Part shown: piece after piece, positions 1-8,104 of the stretch
Layout: every line of letters starts with the position of its first letter
Position numbering within the stretch: the first letter of the stretch is position 1
Origin: Marinosulfonomonas sp. PRT-SC04
GTDB taxonomy: Bacteria > Pseudomonadota > Alphaproteobacteria > Rhodobacterales > Rhodobacteraceae
Assembly (NCBI GenBank): GCA_001321835.1
Contig: JPUR01000248.1
Span: forward strand, 1-21,568
Reading direction: 5' to 3'
DNA: 21,568 nucleotides
Notes under the pieces: generated by a model
What the model was told of the DNA's origin: nothing
Seen by the model: only the letters and a program-made list of their open reading frames with translations
The model's database searches: none
Position numbers and translations under genes: made by a program

Positions 1-268
1 GCAAATCGTCATACCAACCGGCACAACGATCCGTTCGGGCAACCTGCCGCCCCAGCGCGCCGTAAATCTTCAACGCCGCCGTATCGAGCCGATCACCGAT
101 CACCACGCCTGCCCTCGCGTGAACACGGCAATCATCAGGCAGATCCGGCAACACCTTCGCCGCTTCGATAGCTGCTTTGTCGCGCGCCGCTGCCGCGATT
201 GCGCGATCACCGCAACCGGTTAAAAAGATCAGGACCAACAATGCAGCTGGGATGAATTTGCGTTCCAT
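1..268 (-). CDS. Rz1-like o-spanin lipoprotein, partial (cut by window edge)
   Basis: The visible 89 residues begin MERKFIPAALLVLIFLTGC, a short lipoprotein signal ending in a lipobox (LTGC, Cys19). The body is Cys-containing and ends in RCAGWYDD, a pattern typical of Rz1-like outer spanin subunits. In that family the lipoprotein sits in the outer membrane, pairs with the inner-membrane spanin, and fuses the two membranes in the last step of lysis. I chose the ATG at 268 over the one at 274: the AGGAG at 276-280 lies about 7 nt before 268 but only 1 nt before 274. The first 62 nt overlap the end of the i-spanin gene in another frame, a classic Rz/Rz1 arrangement. The 3' end lies outside the window. 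Confidence 0.75.
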   Translation of the reverse strand, partial: MERKFIPAALLVLIFLTGCGDRAIAAAARDKAAIEAAKVLPDLPDDCRVHARAGVVIGDRLDTAALKIYGALGRQVARTDRCAGWYDDL

Positions 269-560
269 TTTCATACTCCTGAATTTTCTGGGCGTATTCC
301 GCCGCCTGTGCATCGGCCACATGGGCCTTGGTGCGAAATATTTGCAGGGCATCCACGGCGACCTGACGGCGGCGCTCAAGCTCTGCAAGCTGATCCTGTG
401 CCACCATCGACACGAATTTATCGGCCTGCGCGTTCACGGCGTGGCGCACAGCCGATGTTTTATCAAATGTGACCCAAAGGCCCGCAACGAGGATCACCCC
501 CAGCGGTAGGCCAATCTGGATGCGCAGGAGCTTGATTATGACGGGCAGGATTACTGCCAT
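207..560 (-). CDS. i-spanin (Rz-like) inner-membrane protein
   Basis: This is a 117-residue protein with one N-terminal membrane segment (about residues 15-31, GLPLGVILVAGLW). A charged, probably coiled-coil periplasmic stretch follows (about 38-98, including QDQLAELERRRQ), with a single late cysteine (Cys106). That is the layout of Rz-type spanins, which form a membrane-fusing complex with an outer lipoprotein. The ATG at 560 shares one base with the endolysin stop codon (TGATG), implying translational coupling. The o-spanin gene starts inside its 3' end. No sequence-level family match could be run; the call rests on topology, size and position after the endolysin. Confidence 0.72.
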   Translation of the reverse strand: MAVILPVIIKLLRIQIGLPLGVILVAGLWVTFDKTSAVRHAVNAQADKFVSMVAQDQLAELERRRQVAVDALQIFRTKAHVADAQAAEYAQKIQEYENGTQIHPSCIVGPDLFNRLR

Positions 561-1318
561 CACCCCTGCCCCTGCATGCACATAGCATATTCACCGGACC
601 GCCGACGCACCAAACCACGGATCACCCGCCCGCCCGCTTTGTTCCACCACGTCAAGGCGTCACAGCCCGCCGCAATTCGCCCGGCGTTCAAACGCCGCGT
701 TGCGGTACTTTTACCTGCGCCCCGAACGCCCACGTTATAAGCCAAGCTGACATATGCCACTTCACGGGGCGTAGTCAGGCGGACGGCCTTGGTCTCGGCG
801 GTAAAATACCCCCGCAGCCCGGCACGATAGGACGCAATTTCCACCGTGAACATAGCGTCACATTCCCGCTTGGTGTATTTATCGCCCGCTTTGACACCTT
901 TGGTCTCTCCATAACAAACCGTCCAAACACCCACGATGTCGCGGTAGGCTTGCAGTCGCAGGCCTTCCCAGCCGCCAATGAATTCCACGGCGAGCGGGGT
1001 GAAGTTATGCTGTGCGACGGCTATGGGAAAGCTGGCTTCACTTGCTCGTGACGACTGTGAAAACCCACCCCCCATCAACGCAATAACAAGCAACCAGCCA
1101 AGCGTTGTGTTTCGGGAAATTCCCTGATCCTTGACGCGTCCAATGATGCCATAGACCAGCAGCACCAGCGCAATCAGCCACCAAAAACGCGGGCTGGTAT
1201 CAATCTCAAACCAGTAATAGATTAATTCAGGCACCACCAAGCAAATAGCGCTTAAATACAAGGCCCACATTGAATGCGCGGTCAGCGCAATTCGCTTCCA
1301 GTTTTGAACAAGTTTCAT
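560..1318 (-). CDS. Membrane-anchored GH24 endolysin with holin-like N-terminal domain
   Basis: The 252-residue product has two parts. Residues 1-86 carry three hydrophobic segments (about 17-37, 45-61 and 72-86), with a short basic loop between the second and third. They resemble small holin-like proteins of proteobacterial phages. Residues 109-252 are a glycoside hydrolase family 24 lysozyme. The triad E118, D127, T133 fits the E-8aa-D-5aa-T spacing of T4/P22-type lysozymes (WEGLRLQAYRD, then WTVCYGET). It should cleave the glycan backbone of peptidoglycan. I chose the ATG at 1318 because AAGGGA lies about 8 nt upstream; an in-frame TTG at 1324 is less likely. Spanin genes follow at once. 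Holin and endolysin are usually separate genes, so the fusion is notable; the third segment may instead act as a signal-anchor. Confidence 0.85.
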   Translation of the reverse strand: MKLVQNWKRIALTAHSMWALYLSAICLVVPELIYYWFEIDTSPRFWWLIALVLLVYGIIGRVKDQGISRNTTLGWLLVIALMGGGFSQSSRASEASFPIAVAQHNFTPLAVEFIGGWEGLRLQAYRDIVGVWTVCYGETKGVKAGDKYTKRECDAMFTVEIASYRAGLRGYFTAETKAVRLTTPREVAYVSLAYNVGVRGAGKSTATRRLNAGRIAAGCDALTWWNKAGGRVIRGLVRRRSGEYAMCMQGQG

Positions 1319-1320
1319 GA

Positions 1321-1410
1321 TCAATTTCCCTTTTCTATTTCCCTGATGGCTAAACGCACATCAGCATGATTGTATTTTCCGCCCCGTTTGAGGTCAGCCA
1401 CCGCCCTCAA
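1321..1410 (-). CDS. Putative micro-ORF upstream of the endolysin (29 aa)
   Basis: In the gap before the endolysin a short frame opens at TTG (1410), with GAAGG six nt upstream. It encodes a charged, helix-prone peptide containing VADLKRGGKYNHADVRLA and ends at TGA (1321-1323), two bases before the endolysin ATG. A GTG at 1401 is an alternative start. The endolysin ribosome binding site lies inside its last codons, so translation of this peptide could control access to the lysis gene. The peptide reads like natural protein, but the frame is short enough to be chance. Function unknown. Confidence 0.35.
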   Translation of the reverse strand: MRAVADLKRGGKYNHADVRLAIREIEKGN

Positions 1411-1426
1411 ACCCTTCCTTCACACC

Positions 1427-1663
1427 TCACTTACTCGCCACCTTCTCGATCAGCTTTTTAATATCGGCTGCGATCACCCCAAGCTGTTCTAACTGTTCCT
1501 TGCGCGACGCGATGGCTTCCTGATGATCCTCGTGACGCTGTTCTTTGAGGTGTTTTATCTCGTTGGAATTTGCCTTACCTCGCCCCTCCAGCCGAAACAG
1601 CCACGCCAATCCCGCAACAGCTCCCGTGATGACGCCCCAAAAGTCTGATAGAAAATCCAGCAT
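1427..1663 (-). CDS. Small membrane protein with coiled-coil tail
   Basis: The 78-residue product starts MLDFLSDFWGVITGAVAGLA: one N-terminal membrane segment (about 5-24), then a charged heptad-rich helix (NEIKHLKEQRHEDHQEAIASRKEQLEQL in part, about 33-70). The layout resembles small phage DUF2730-like or accessory lysis/holin proteins, but no family can be assigned. The ATG at 1663 is preceded by AAGGGAAATAAG and is preferred over a non-ATG start further upstream. It sits just downstream of a terminator hairpin and upstream of the endolysin, so a role as accessory holin or lysis regulator is inferred from position only. Confidence 0.6.
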   Translation of the reverse strand: MLDFLSDFWGVITGAVAGLAWLFRLEGRGKANSNEIKHLKEQRHEDHQEAIASRKEQLEQLGVIAADIKKLIEKVASK

Positions 1664-1686
1664 TCTTATTTCCCTTACTGCCATGC

Positions 1687-1713
1687 AAAAAACCCCGACC
1701 GATTAAGTCGAGG
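1687..1713 (-). terminator. Rho-independent terminator
   Basis: On the minus-strand RNA, CCUCGAC pairs with GUCGGGG (7 bp, one U-G wobble) around a 7-nt loop, followed directly by six U. The wobble pairs only in the minus-strand RNA. It lies between the HDxxY membrane-protein gene (ends 1755) and the small membrane gene (starts 1663), so it separates the tail/accessory genes from the lysis genes. Confidence 0.75.
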
Positions 1714-1754
1714 CATTCCAGTTGGTTGTCGTTGGTGGTTAAACTATTTTAGGC

Positions 1755-2159
1755 TCAACTATTCGTAGCCCCATAATCAGACAGGATTTGTTCAAGCGAT
1801 CTGTAGCCGGTGCCAAAGTGAAAACCACTCCGGCCACCAAAGGCGCGAACCGCGAGAAAAAACAGCGTGGCAATCAGGATCGCAACAGGGGCCGCAACAA
1901 TCCAGATCAAGGCGGGTTGTGAAACTGCATCGCGCAACATGGCGCGGTAGAATTTCCAATCATACTGCCGCCGATGCGCTTTCGTGTACCCCAGAGAATA
2001 GCCAAAATCATGGTGTCGCCAGCTGGCGTCCTTGAAGAACCAACTGGCTGTTTCGGTGATTGATGTACGCAACCAATTTGGCAACCAGCTGGGGCCAAGG
2101 CCGTTGCCAAAATGCGCCTGTTGCGCCGGTGTTAGGTCAGCAAAGGATGGGCGGGCCAT
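1755..2159 (-). CDS. Unknown protein with phospholipase A2-like HDxxY motif and one membrane segment
   Basis: The 134-residue product has a soluble N-terminal half and a clear membrane helix at about 83-107 (LIWIVAAPVAILIATLFFLA). The N-terminal half contains GNGLGPSWLP (18-27) and RHHDFGYSLGY (48-58). An H-D dyad two residues before a Tyr, preceded by a Gly-rich loop, is how compact phospholipase A2 domains look: a Ca-binding loop, then HDxxY. A cysteine-poor version exists in parvoviruses. A later Asp (about 68, QYDWKFYRAM) follows. This resemblance is by motif only. The ATG at 2159 overlaps the preceding stop by one base. It lies between the fibre module and the lysis module, so entry, lysis or superinfection roles are possible. 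Confidence 0.5.
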   Translation of the reverse strand: MARPSFADLTPAQQAHFGNGLGPSWLPNWLRTSITETASWFFKDASWRHHDFGYSLGYTKAHRRQYDWKFYRAMLRDAVSQPALIWIVAAPVAILIATLFFLAVRAFGGRSGFHFGTGYRSLEQILSDYGATNS

Positions 2160-2926
2160 TACTCCCTCTCCGATACTGGGGTGGTCTTTTGTTCTGGGGT
2201 TTGCGCCTTCCACTGTGCAATGGCAGCGCTGGTTGCTGTGGTGATTTCTGCAAACACAGCGTTGATAGCTGCCGCGACCTGATCAATCGGGATGGCCTCA
2301 TTTGTCGCCTGCACAATCGCCGTCTTGGCCTTGGCTTTCAAACCAGCGGCCATGCCGGTCAGGGCTTGGAACGCCTCGGCCTTTGCAATGATTGTTGCCG
2401 TTAATGTTGACGCCTCAATCCCGCTGCCCTCGGCCTCATAGCCAATCATCGCCTGTTGACCCGCTGTGGCCGTGCCCGCCGCAATCGCGCGCGCGGCACG
2501 TTCCTTGGTTGGCCATGTGTCACGCTCCTCAACGGTTGCGCTGCCGGTCAGCTTAAGCAGGAATTTGCTGTGTTCTTGATCAATGCGGTTGAGCGCTGAC
2601 GCTTGGAACTCTTGCCTCGTCGGCATGTGGGGCCGGATGATCTTCCCGTCCCAGACCAGCCGCGTTTCGCTTTGGTATACCGATTGAAGGGCATCGGCGT
2701 TTGTGGCTGAAATAACCCGCATCTCGACGGGAAACAGCGCTGTAATGTCGCTGGATTGCCCAACAACATCGCCACGCTCATTCACTAAGAAAAAGAAGCC
2801 CAGAACCTGTGCCTTGGCGACGTCATAGAAGTCCTGCCCATCATCATTTTGGGCAAACTGGATGTTATGTGGATTGTCCCCGTCAGGGGTGTAGCGGGTG
2901 AAATACCCGAGGTCTGTGAACTGCAT
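2159..2926 (-). CDS. Tail fibre-associated protein (DUF4376-like / fibre assembly)
   Basis: The 255-residue product starts MQFTDLGYFTRYTPDG. The centre (about 107-160) contains WDGKIIRPHMPTRQEFQ and TWPTKERAARAIAAG, resembling the DUF4376 region found in phage tail and fibre-assembly proteins. The C-terminal 100 residues are Ala-rich and helical. I start at the ATG at 2926, two bases after the fibre gene stop, with AGGTG about 6 nt upstream; an upstream in-frame start at 2953 would overlap the fibre gene. Immediate coupling to the fibre gene suggests a chaperone or accessory fibre subunit. Family assignment is from remembered motif patterns, not a search. Confidence 0.6.
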   Translation of the reverse strand: MQFTDLGYFTRYTPDGDNPHNIQFAQNDDGQDFYDVAKAQVLGFFFLVNERGDVVGQSSDITALFPVEMRVISATNADALQSVYQSETRLVWDGKIIRPHMPTRQEFQASALNRIDQEHSKFLLKLTGSATVEERDTWPTKERAARAIAAGTATAGQQAMIGYEAEGSGIEASTLTATIIAKAEAFQALTGMAAGLKAKAKTAIVQATNEAIPIDQVAAAINAVFAEITTATSAAIAQWKAQTPEQKTTPVSERE

Positions 2927-2928
2927 GA

Positions 2929-3891
2929 TTACACCTGCGCGATTGTGACCCAAGAGCCATTGATGAATTTTTGAATGGGGCGGGATTTGTAGCCTGACAT
3001 GACATCATCCCCGTACTGCCACTGGATGCGAACGCCCGTGAGAACAAAGCCGGGGTCGGCCAAGTACCAAGTGTTAATGCCGGTATCTGTTGAGAATAGC
3101 TCCTGCACCTCTGCGCCCATGCGAACATCATTTACAGTGGTCCTCCAGTCCGTCCATGTGACGGGATCACCTGTACCGGTGCGGGTATTCGTTCGTCCCC
3201 ATTCATGCACGATTTGCGTAAACCGCGCCCCCGCACCCCACTGGCGTTCAATAACTTGCATCGTCGCCACATAGGAAGTGCTTGCCGCCTGCCATGGGCC
3301 ATTCACCCAACTGCCTGAGATAGAATACAGTCCACCAACAACGATGTTGTCAAAGTCGCTGCTAAAACCGAAGTCTCCGGCAGACGGGGCAACACCCCTA
3401 AAGGTAGTCGAAGCCGCAAGTGCTTTGATCTCAGTCTCCGTAGAAAGCACACGAAACCATGCACCCCAGACGCCAGCCTTGTTGAACCGGCACCACGCAT
3501 TCGAGTCGTCGTCGTCCGACGAGGTAGTACCGAACACCTCCTGCTTAATCCAATCGATCTTGTGCGAGGTCACTAAGCCCGTCACCCAGCCTAATAAGGG
3601 CGCGTTTGCAGCCCCAAGCCCTGAATACCAACCATTGGCGGTCGCATCGTTCCAGTCACTTGTGTAGGACTCGTAGGCGTGTTCGCCTAAGCGGTTTGGA
3701 AGGGTGATCGCAACGGCCCCCGCTTCAACCGTAAGCACCCACGCGGCGAATGCATCCATCTCTGGCGCCAGTGTATTTGTTTGCCAATCCATAAAGCTGC
3801 TAACATTCGCATCAAAAACCGCTTGGGATTGCCCCTTCGCAGGAACAACTCCGGGGTATTGTGTGATTGCAGGGGCTGGTGGGTGTGTCAT
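2929..3891 (-). CDS. Tail fibre / receptor-binding protein with knob-like domains
   Basis: The 320-residue product has a short N-terminal attachment region (QAVFDANVSSFMDWQTN, about 24-40). A domain at about 178-256 (DNIVVGGLYSISGSW ... TWTDWRT) follows the strand pattern of pyocin-knob fibre domains: a D-N/-T-x-G-x-Y start and a W-x-x-W-R end. Residues about 78-150 (WNDATANGWYSGLG ... GVWGAWFRV) look like a second, divergent copy. The C-terminal segment ends YKSRPIQKFINGSWVTIAQV, a common fibre tip style. It is probably the host-recognition protein at the tail tip. It starts four bases inside the preceding gene (ATGA overlap). The next gene begins two bases later and is probably its partner. 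Confidence 0.7.
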   Translation of the reverse strand: MTHPPAPAITQYPGVVPAKGQSQAVFDANVSSFMDWQTNTLAPEMDAFAAWVLTVEAGAVAITLPNRLGEHAYESYTSDWNDATANGWYSGLGAANAPLLGWVTGLVTSHKIDWIKQEVFGTTSSDDDDSNAWCRFNKAGVWGAWFRVLSTETEIKALAASTTFRGVAPSAGDFGFSSDFDNIVVGGLYSISGSWVNGPWQAASTSYVATMQVIERQWGAGARFTQIVHEWGRTNTRTGTGDPVTWTDWRTTVNDVRMGAEVQELFSTDTGINTWYLADPGFVLTGVRIQWQYGDDVMSGYKSRPIQKFINGSWVTIAQV

Positions 3892-4793
3892 AGGCTTTCG
3901 ACCTCCATTGATACTTTTGAAATTCCGACGCCAACGGCTGTCACCTGCGCGGTGTTGATAAAGCCGTAAACGGACAACTCAGGCGCATTATCAGGGCCAG
4001 AGAATACAGCCCCAACCCCGTCTAAATCGTCTAAAACCCGCCAAAAGGGATCAGCTTCGTAATCCTGTAAAACAATCTGGTAGGTAACTTTTGCCGATGG
4101 TGTCCGCCGCAAAAGTGAAGTCAGCAAGCCTTCGGTTTTTTTGATTGATCGACTGCGCAGGGTGCGACTGGTTCCGGGTGTGACCGTTCCAAATTCCACC
4201 ACCGCGCCCATTGCGATTGTGCCGACTTGTGCTGTGCCCGTTGAATGACTTATGGTTATTTCGACAGTTGAACCTTGCGGAATATTGACGCTCAAATTGA
4301 TGTATTTTCGTTCAACCGACTGCGGGATAAACATCCACCGCCACATTGAACCGATGTACGCCGTGGCATCCTGCAATGCATAATCCACATCTAGGACATC
4401 CCCCGTCGTAGCAACGGTTGCAACAACCCGAATGTTTGTTGCGGCCAAGCCGAATAATGCGATGCCGTTAATTTGCGACAAGCCTTCAAGCGTGTAAGTG
4501 ATACTGCCCGCATTGGTGGTGACCGTCTCAACCACTCGGTATTTATCTGCCCCAAATTGCAAATCAAATGCGGCGTAGCGATTGGCTGGGCCAGCGTCGA
4601 ACCACTCGGTGGAACCTGGGGCGGACGGGTCAGCCGTTGTTGTGGCCGCGCTCACCTCAAAGATACGGTCTCCGACACGCCTCTGGTCCCCAAGCGTATA
4701 AGTTCCCGCTACCCAGACGGATTCTAGTGCGACATTCGTTGCCGTTATGTTGGCCTCACCGATCTGGATCGGTTGCATCATTCTGAGTGTCAA
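3888..4793 (-). CDS. Tail-tip structural protein
   Basis: The 301-residue product carries VAGTYTLGDQRRVGDRIFEV (about 29-48) and GPANRYAAFD (about 68-77). This combination is seen in tail proteins encoded just after the tape measure gene in several siphoviruses with long non-lambda-like tips. The rest is beta-rich (EITISHSTGTAQVGTIAMG). The frame opens at TTG 4793, which overlaps the tape-measure stop as TTGA, with GGAG 8 nt upstream; ATGs at 4781 and 4778 are alternatives without a clear ribosome site. It probably forms part of the distal tail or fibre-attachment platform. No catalytic motif is visible. Confidence 0.6.
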   Translation of the reverse strand: MTLRMMQPIQIGEANITATNVALESVWVAGTYTLGDQRRVGDRIFEVSAATTTADPSAPGSTEWFDAGPANRYAAFDLQFGADKYRVVETVTTNAGSITYTLEGLSQINGIALFGLAATNIRVVATVATTGDVLDVDYALQDATAYIGSMWRWMFIPQSVERKYINLSVNIPQGSTVEITISHSTGTAQVGTIAMGAVVEFGTVTPGTSRTLRSRSIKKTEGLLTSLLRRTPSAKVTYQIVLQDYEADPFWRVLDDLDGVGAVFSGPDNAPELSVYGFINTAQVTAVGVGISKVSMEVESL

Positions 4794-7700
4794 AGCGCTG
4801 TCTCCAATGCAATTGCAACCTGATCTTCTGTATTGTTTGCGGTGCTACCCGTGTTTGCAGCCGTGATCTCGGATGTGCTTTGCAACAAATCCAGCCGCGC
4901 ATTCAATGCCCGCAACTCAACAAGAATTTCGGCTTGGCTTCGCTCTGGTGTGTATCCAATATTATTGCCTGCCCGTGATAGAGCACGCCGATAATCAACG
5001 CCGCTGGCAAACTTGGCTTCGGTCACTGACGCCAGCAAAGCACCCGAAAGGGTATTCGCCGCACTGGTCACATTCACAAAGGCTGGCGCAAGCTGGATCA
5101 ATGCAGCGCCCAATTCGGTATCGCCGGTCGCCATCGCCGTATCGACCAACTTACGGTAGGCCGCATTCGTGTCTGGCACAAAGTTGACGCCAAGACCGGC
5201 AAGGCTTTCCGTTAGGCGCGCCGTCGCATTCGCCAGCTTTTCTTTTCCGGTGTAAAATTGATCATAATAAACCACTGAGGATTTAGTGAAGTTTTCGAGA
5301 GACCCGAACAGTTCCGCGAATTTCGCAGCAGCCTCACCACCTGCAAGCGAGATGTTAAACAAGCTGAAATCCAAATCCCGAAAGGCATCGTTCACCGTGA
5401 CCAACGAGGCACTTAATCGCACCAGCGCGTCATATGAACCATCGACATCATCGCCAGAACCAAGAACACGCAAAGCCAAAGCATCGCCAAGACCACTCAT
5501 GGCTTCTTCGATCTTGACCTGCTTTGCAGCGTCATCAAGCCCCTTAAGCGACAGTTTGAATGTGTGGCTAAACCCATCGAAGACATCAGCGCTAACGCCA
5601 AGACTTTCTGCGGCTTGAAGAACACTGCCTTTCACCAAATCCACAGCCTGCGTAAATGGCGCAGAATCCTTTTCTGAGATTTTGGAATAGCTCGTTCTGA
5701 TTTTCTTAGACAGGCCCCAGAAACGTGTCGTCTTGATTTTTTTGTAGCTTTCGAACATGGCCGCTTCCATGTCGATTATGCCGCGAATACCGGAATCAAG
5801 CAGTTTGGTTTTCTTTTTGAAGAACGAGAACACAGCCAACGCAATGCCAATCACAGGAAGGGCCGCGCCAATGCTGGACATGATCCCTGCCCCGCCGCCA
5901 ATGCTGCTGAACAAGCCACCTATCCCGCCACCGGTTCCAAATGTTCCGGCAAGCGTATTTCCAAGCCCGCCGAGCAATCCAGTGCCGCCGCCGAGACTGC
6001 CAAAACCTGCCGCTAGACCGCCACCACCAAATAGTGATGCACCCTTGCCGAAGCCGCCAATAGCCTTGCCGAACAACCCACTAAGCAAGCCCCCACCGCC
6101 AGCACCACCACCCGTTGCGGCAGACGCGGCAGAACCAGCGATGCCGCCTGACCCGCTAAGGCCAAGCGCAATTTTGATCGGGTTTGCGATAGCGGTGCTG
6201 ATCAAATCGCTCAATAATTTCTTAAACGAATCTCGGATGCCGTCCACCATCCCCTTGAAATTCTTGAACCCGCCCGCGACCCAATCACCAAACGCCCCCG
6301 CCACATCACCCACAGCAGAACTTAGCCGACCCGCGAATGCCTTGGCCGCGCCTTCTGCCGCAGTTTTTGTTTCTTTCAACGCCCCAGCGGCCCCACCCTT
6401 GCCGCCCTTGCCGCCCTTGCCACCGGTCAAGGTTTTGGTGAAGGTTTCAGTTTCTTCATTCGCATCGCCAACAGCGTCCCCCATCTCTGCCATTGCCGCG
6501 CTCATTTTTTCAAACGCCGGACTTGATCTGTTGAGATAAGCCCAGCCAGCGTCTGCCATTGTATCAAGGGTTTTAGACGTGGCGTTCGCCTCGTTCGCCA
6601 TATCCCGTAAGCCCGAAACCGCGCCGCCAGTGTAATCTGTATTCATTGCCGCCGAGAACGCACCGGACACAGCCGCGCCCATTCCTGCAGCGTCTGGGAC
6701 CACAACGCGCGCGCCGGAAAAGTCTAGCTTCACAGCCGACATGCCAGCAAGTTCACGAATTGCGTTGAGAGGGATCATCAACTTCTTAACGCCGCTCTCG
6801 ACCATTTCTATCAGGCCATTGATTGCTTGTGCGCCGATCCGCTTGAAGGCCGTGGGCAGCGTCTCAAACCCTGCCACCACCGCATCCTTGACGCCAACGA
6901 ATGTCCCGATAAATTTATTCGCCCAAGTTCCGGACACCCATTCCAGCACATCCGCTAACGCACCAATAAGAGACCCTTTTATCCCCGCAGCATCAGATTT
7001 AATGCGCAACAGCAGGACGGTCCCGAATTCACCAAGCCTCCCAAATATCTCTTGGCCCACTTCCTTCAAAAGAACCAAAGCGGTGCCAAAACCGCCAACC
7101 GCCGTGACAAGACCACTGAACTTTGCAGTCAGATAGCCAGCGCCGACGATAAGCGCGCCGATCCCCGTTGCAACCAGTGCACGTTTCAGAACAGTCAATG
7201 CACCTGCAAAAGTGAAGGTTGCCACCTTCGCAGCAATCAGCGCGCCCACATAACGAACACCAAAAGCGACAACCGCAATATTCATTGACGCGATTATTAC
7301 ATCAATATTACCCACAAGGCCGTCAATCACCCCCCGCAGCATCCCGCCTTCACGCATGGAATCGTTGAAACCTATGGCAAGCGATGTCAGCGCTGGGGCA
7401 AGTGCGCCGCTGATACGATACCCGATGCCCTTCACGGCCATGCCCGTATCATTGAGCGCAGCCCGCAAGCCAGTCAGCGACACTATCGTACTGGTGCTCA
7501 TGATACCGCCAAGCGTTCTCGCATTTTCGCCAAGCCGTGCCATTTCGGCCCCGCCGTTTCGCAACAGGGGGATTAAGGCGGTTGTGTCCGAGGCCATTGC
7601 CTCAAGATAAAACGTCATTTCCTGCTGGCTCAAACCAGCTTTTTCAAGGGATGTCGTATAAAGCTGCAATGCTTGCGGCCCAGACAAATCACGAAACGCA

Positions 7701-8104
7701 TCCGCAGTTATACCAATTTTAGGCGCGACGTTCTCAAAGAAGTCGGCCATTGGCCCGCCGCCTGTAGTCAGGAAATCACCAACACGGTCATTCACATCCT
7801 TTAGAATGTCCGCCAATTTCTCCTGTTCAATGCCTACTGATTTCGATGCAGCAGCCCATTTTTGCAGCTCTTCAGGGGCAGCATTGGCAACTTGTGCGAA
7901 AGTTTTGATTTCAGCCGCCGTTTTCGATGTGGAAATCGTCAAAGCCGTAAGCGCCCCAGCCAACGTCACAGCAACACCAGAAACAGCAAGGAATTGCCCC
8001 CGCATCCGCTTCAACGGAGCATCAAGACGCCTTGCGCCCCTTTCGAATTGAGCGCTATCCAGCCCAAGGTTAACCCTGAGACTGCCAATTACAGATGCAG
8101 ACAT
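4790..8104 (-). CDS. Tail tape measure protein
   Basis: At 1104 residues this is the longest gene. It starts MSASVIGSLRVNLGLDSAQF, the usual tape-measure opening, and sets tail length and helps DNA ejection. Hydrophobic segments occur near 36-58 and across about 268-345. There is a GGKGGKGGKGG stretch near 560-570 and a long Gly-rich stretch (about 655-765) ending in a hydrophobic segment before FFKKKTK. The C-terminus (LVELRALNARLDLLQS, then a TAANTGSTANNTED-like tail) matches the style of this family. If the rule of about 1.5 angstrom per residue holds, the tail would be roughly 165 nm. AAGGA lies about 7 nt before the ATG. It follows the tail chaperone genes, as expected. Confidence 0.93.
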   Translation of the reverse strand: MSASVIGSLRVNLGLDSAQFERGARRLDAPLKRMRGQFLAVSGVAVTLAGALTALTISTSKTAAEIKTFAQVANAAPEELQKWAAASKSVGIEQEKLADILKDVNDRVGDFLTTGGGPMADFFENVAPKIGITADAFRDLSGPQALQLYTTSLEKAGLSQQEMTFYLEAMASDTTALIPLLRNGGAEMARLGENARTLGGIMSTSTIVSLTGLRAALNDTGMAVKGIGYRISGALAPALTSLAIGFNDSMREGGMLRGVIDGLVGNIDVIIASMNIAVVAFGVRYVGALIAAKVATFTFAGALTVLKRALVATGIGALIVGAGYLTAKFSGLVTAVGGFGTALVLLKEVGQEIFGRLGEFGTVLLLRIKSDAAGIKGSLIGALADVLEWVSGTWANKFIGTFVGVKDAVVAGFETLPTAFKRIGAQAINGLIEMVESGVKKLMIPLNAIRELAGMSAVKLDFSGARVVVPDAAGMGAAVSGAFSAAMNTDYTGGAVSGLRDMANEANATSKTLDTMADAGWAYLNRSSPAFEKMSAAMAEMGDAVGDANEETETFTKTLTGGKGGKGGKGGAAGALKETKTAAEGAAKAFAGRLSSAVGDVAGAFGDWVAGGFKNFKGMVDGIRDSFKKLLSDLISTAIANPIKIALGLSGSGGIAGSAASAATGGGAGGGGLLSGLFGKAIGGFGKGASLFGGGGLAAGFGSLGGGTGLLGGLGNTLAGTFGTGGGIGGLFSSIGGGAGIMSSIGAALPVIGIALAVFSFFKKKTKLLDSGIRGIIDMEAAMFESYKKIKTTRFWGLSKKIRTSYSKISEKDSAPFTQAVDLVKGSVLQAAESLGVSADVFDGFSHTFKLSLKGLDDAAKQVKIEEAMSGLGDALALRVLGSGDDVDGSYDALVRLSASLVTVNDAFRDLDFSLFNISLAGGEAAAKFAELFGSLENFTKSSVVYYDQFYTGKEKLANATARLTESLAGLGVNFVPDTNAAYRKLVDTAMATGDTELGAALIQLAPAFVNVTSAANTLSGALLASVTEAKFASGVDYRRALSRAGNNIGYTPERSQAEILVELRALNARLDLLQSTSEITAANTGSTANNTEDQVAIALETAL

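Noticed and set aside
5757..6539. 260-residue plus-strand frame rich in Pro and Ala
   Set aside because: It is the antisense reading of the Gly-rich part of the tape measure gene; composition is explained entirely by that.
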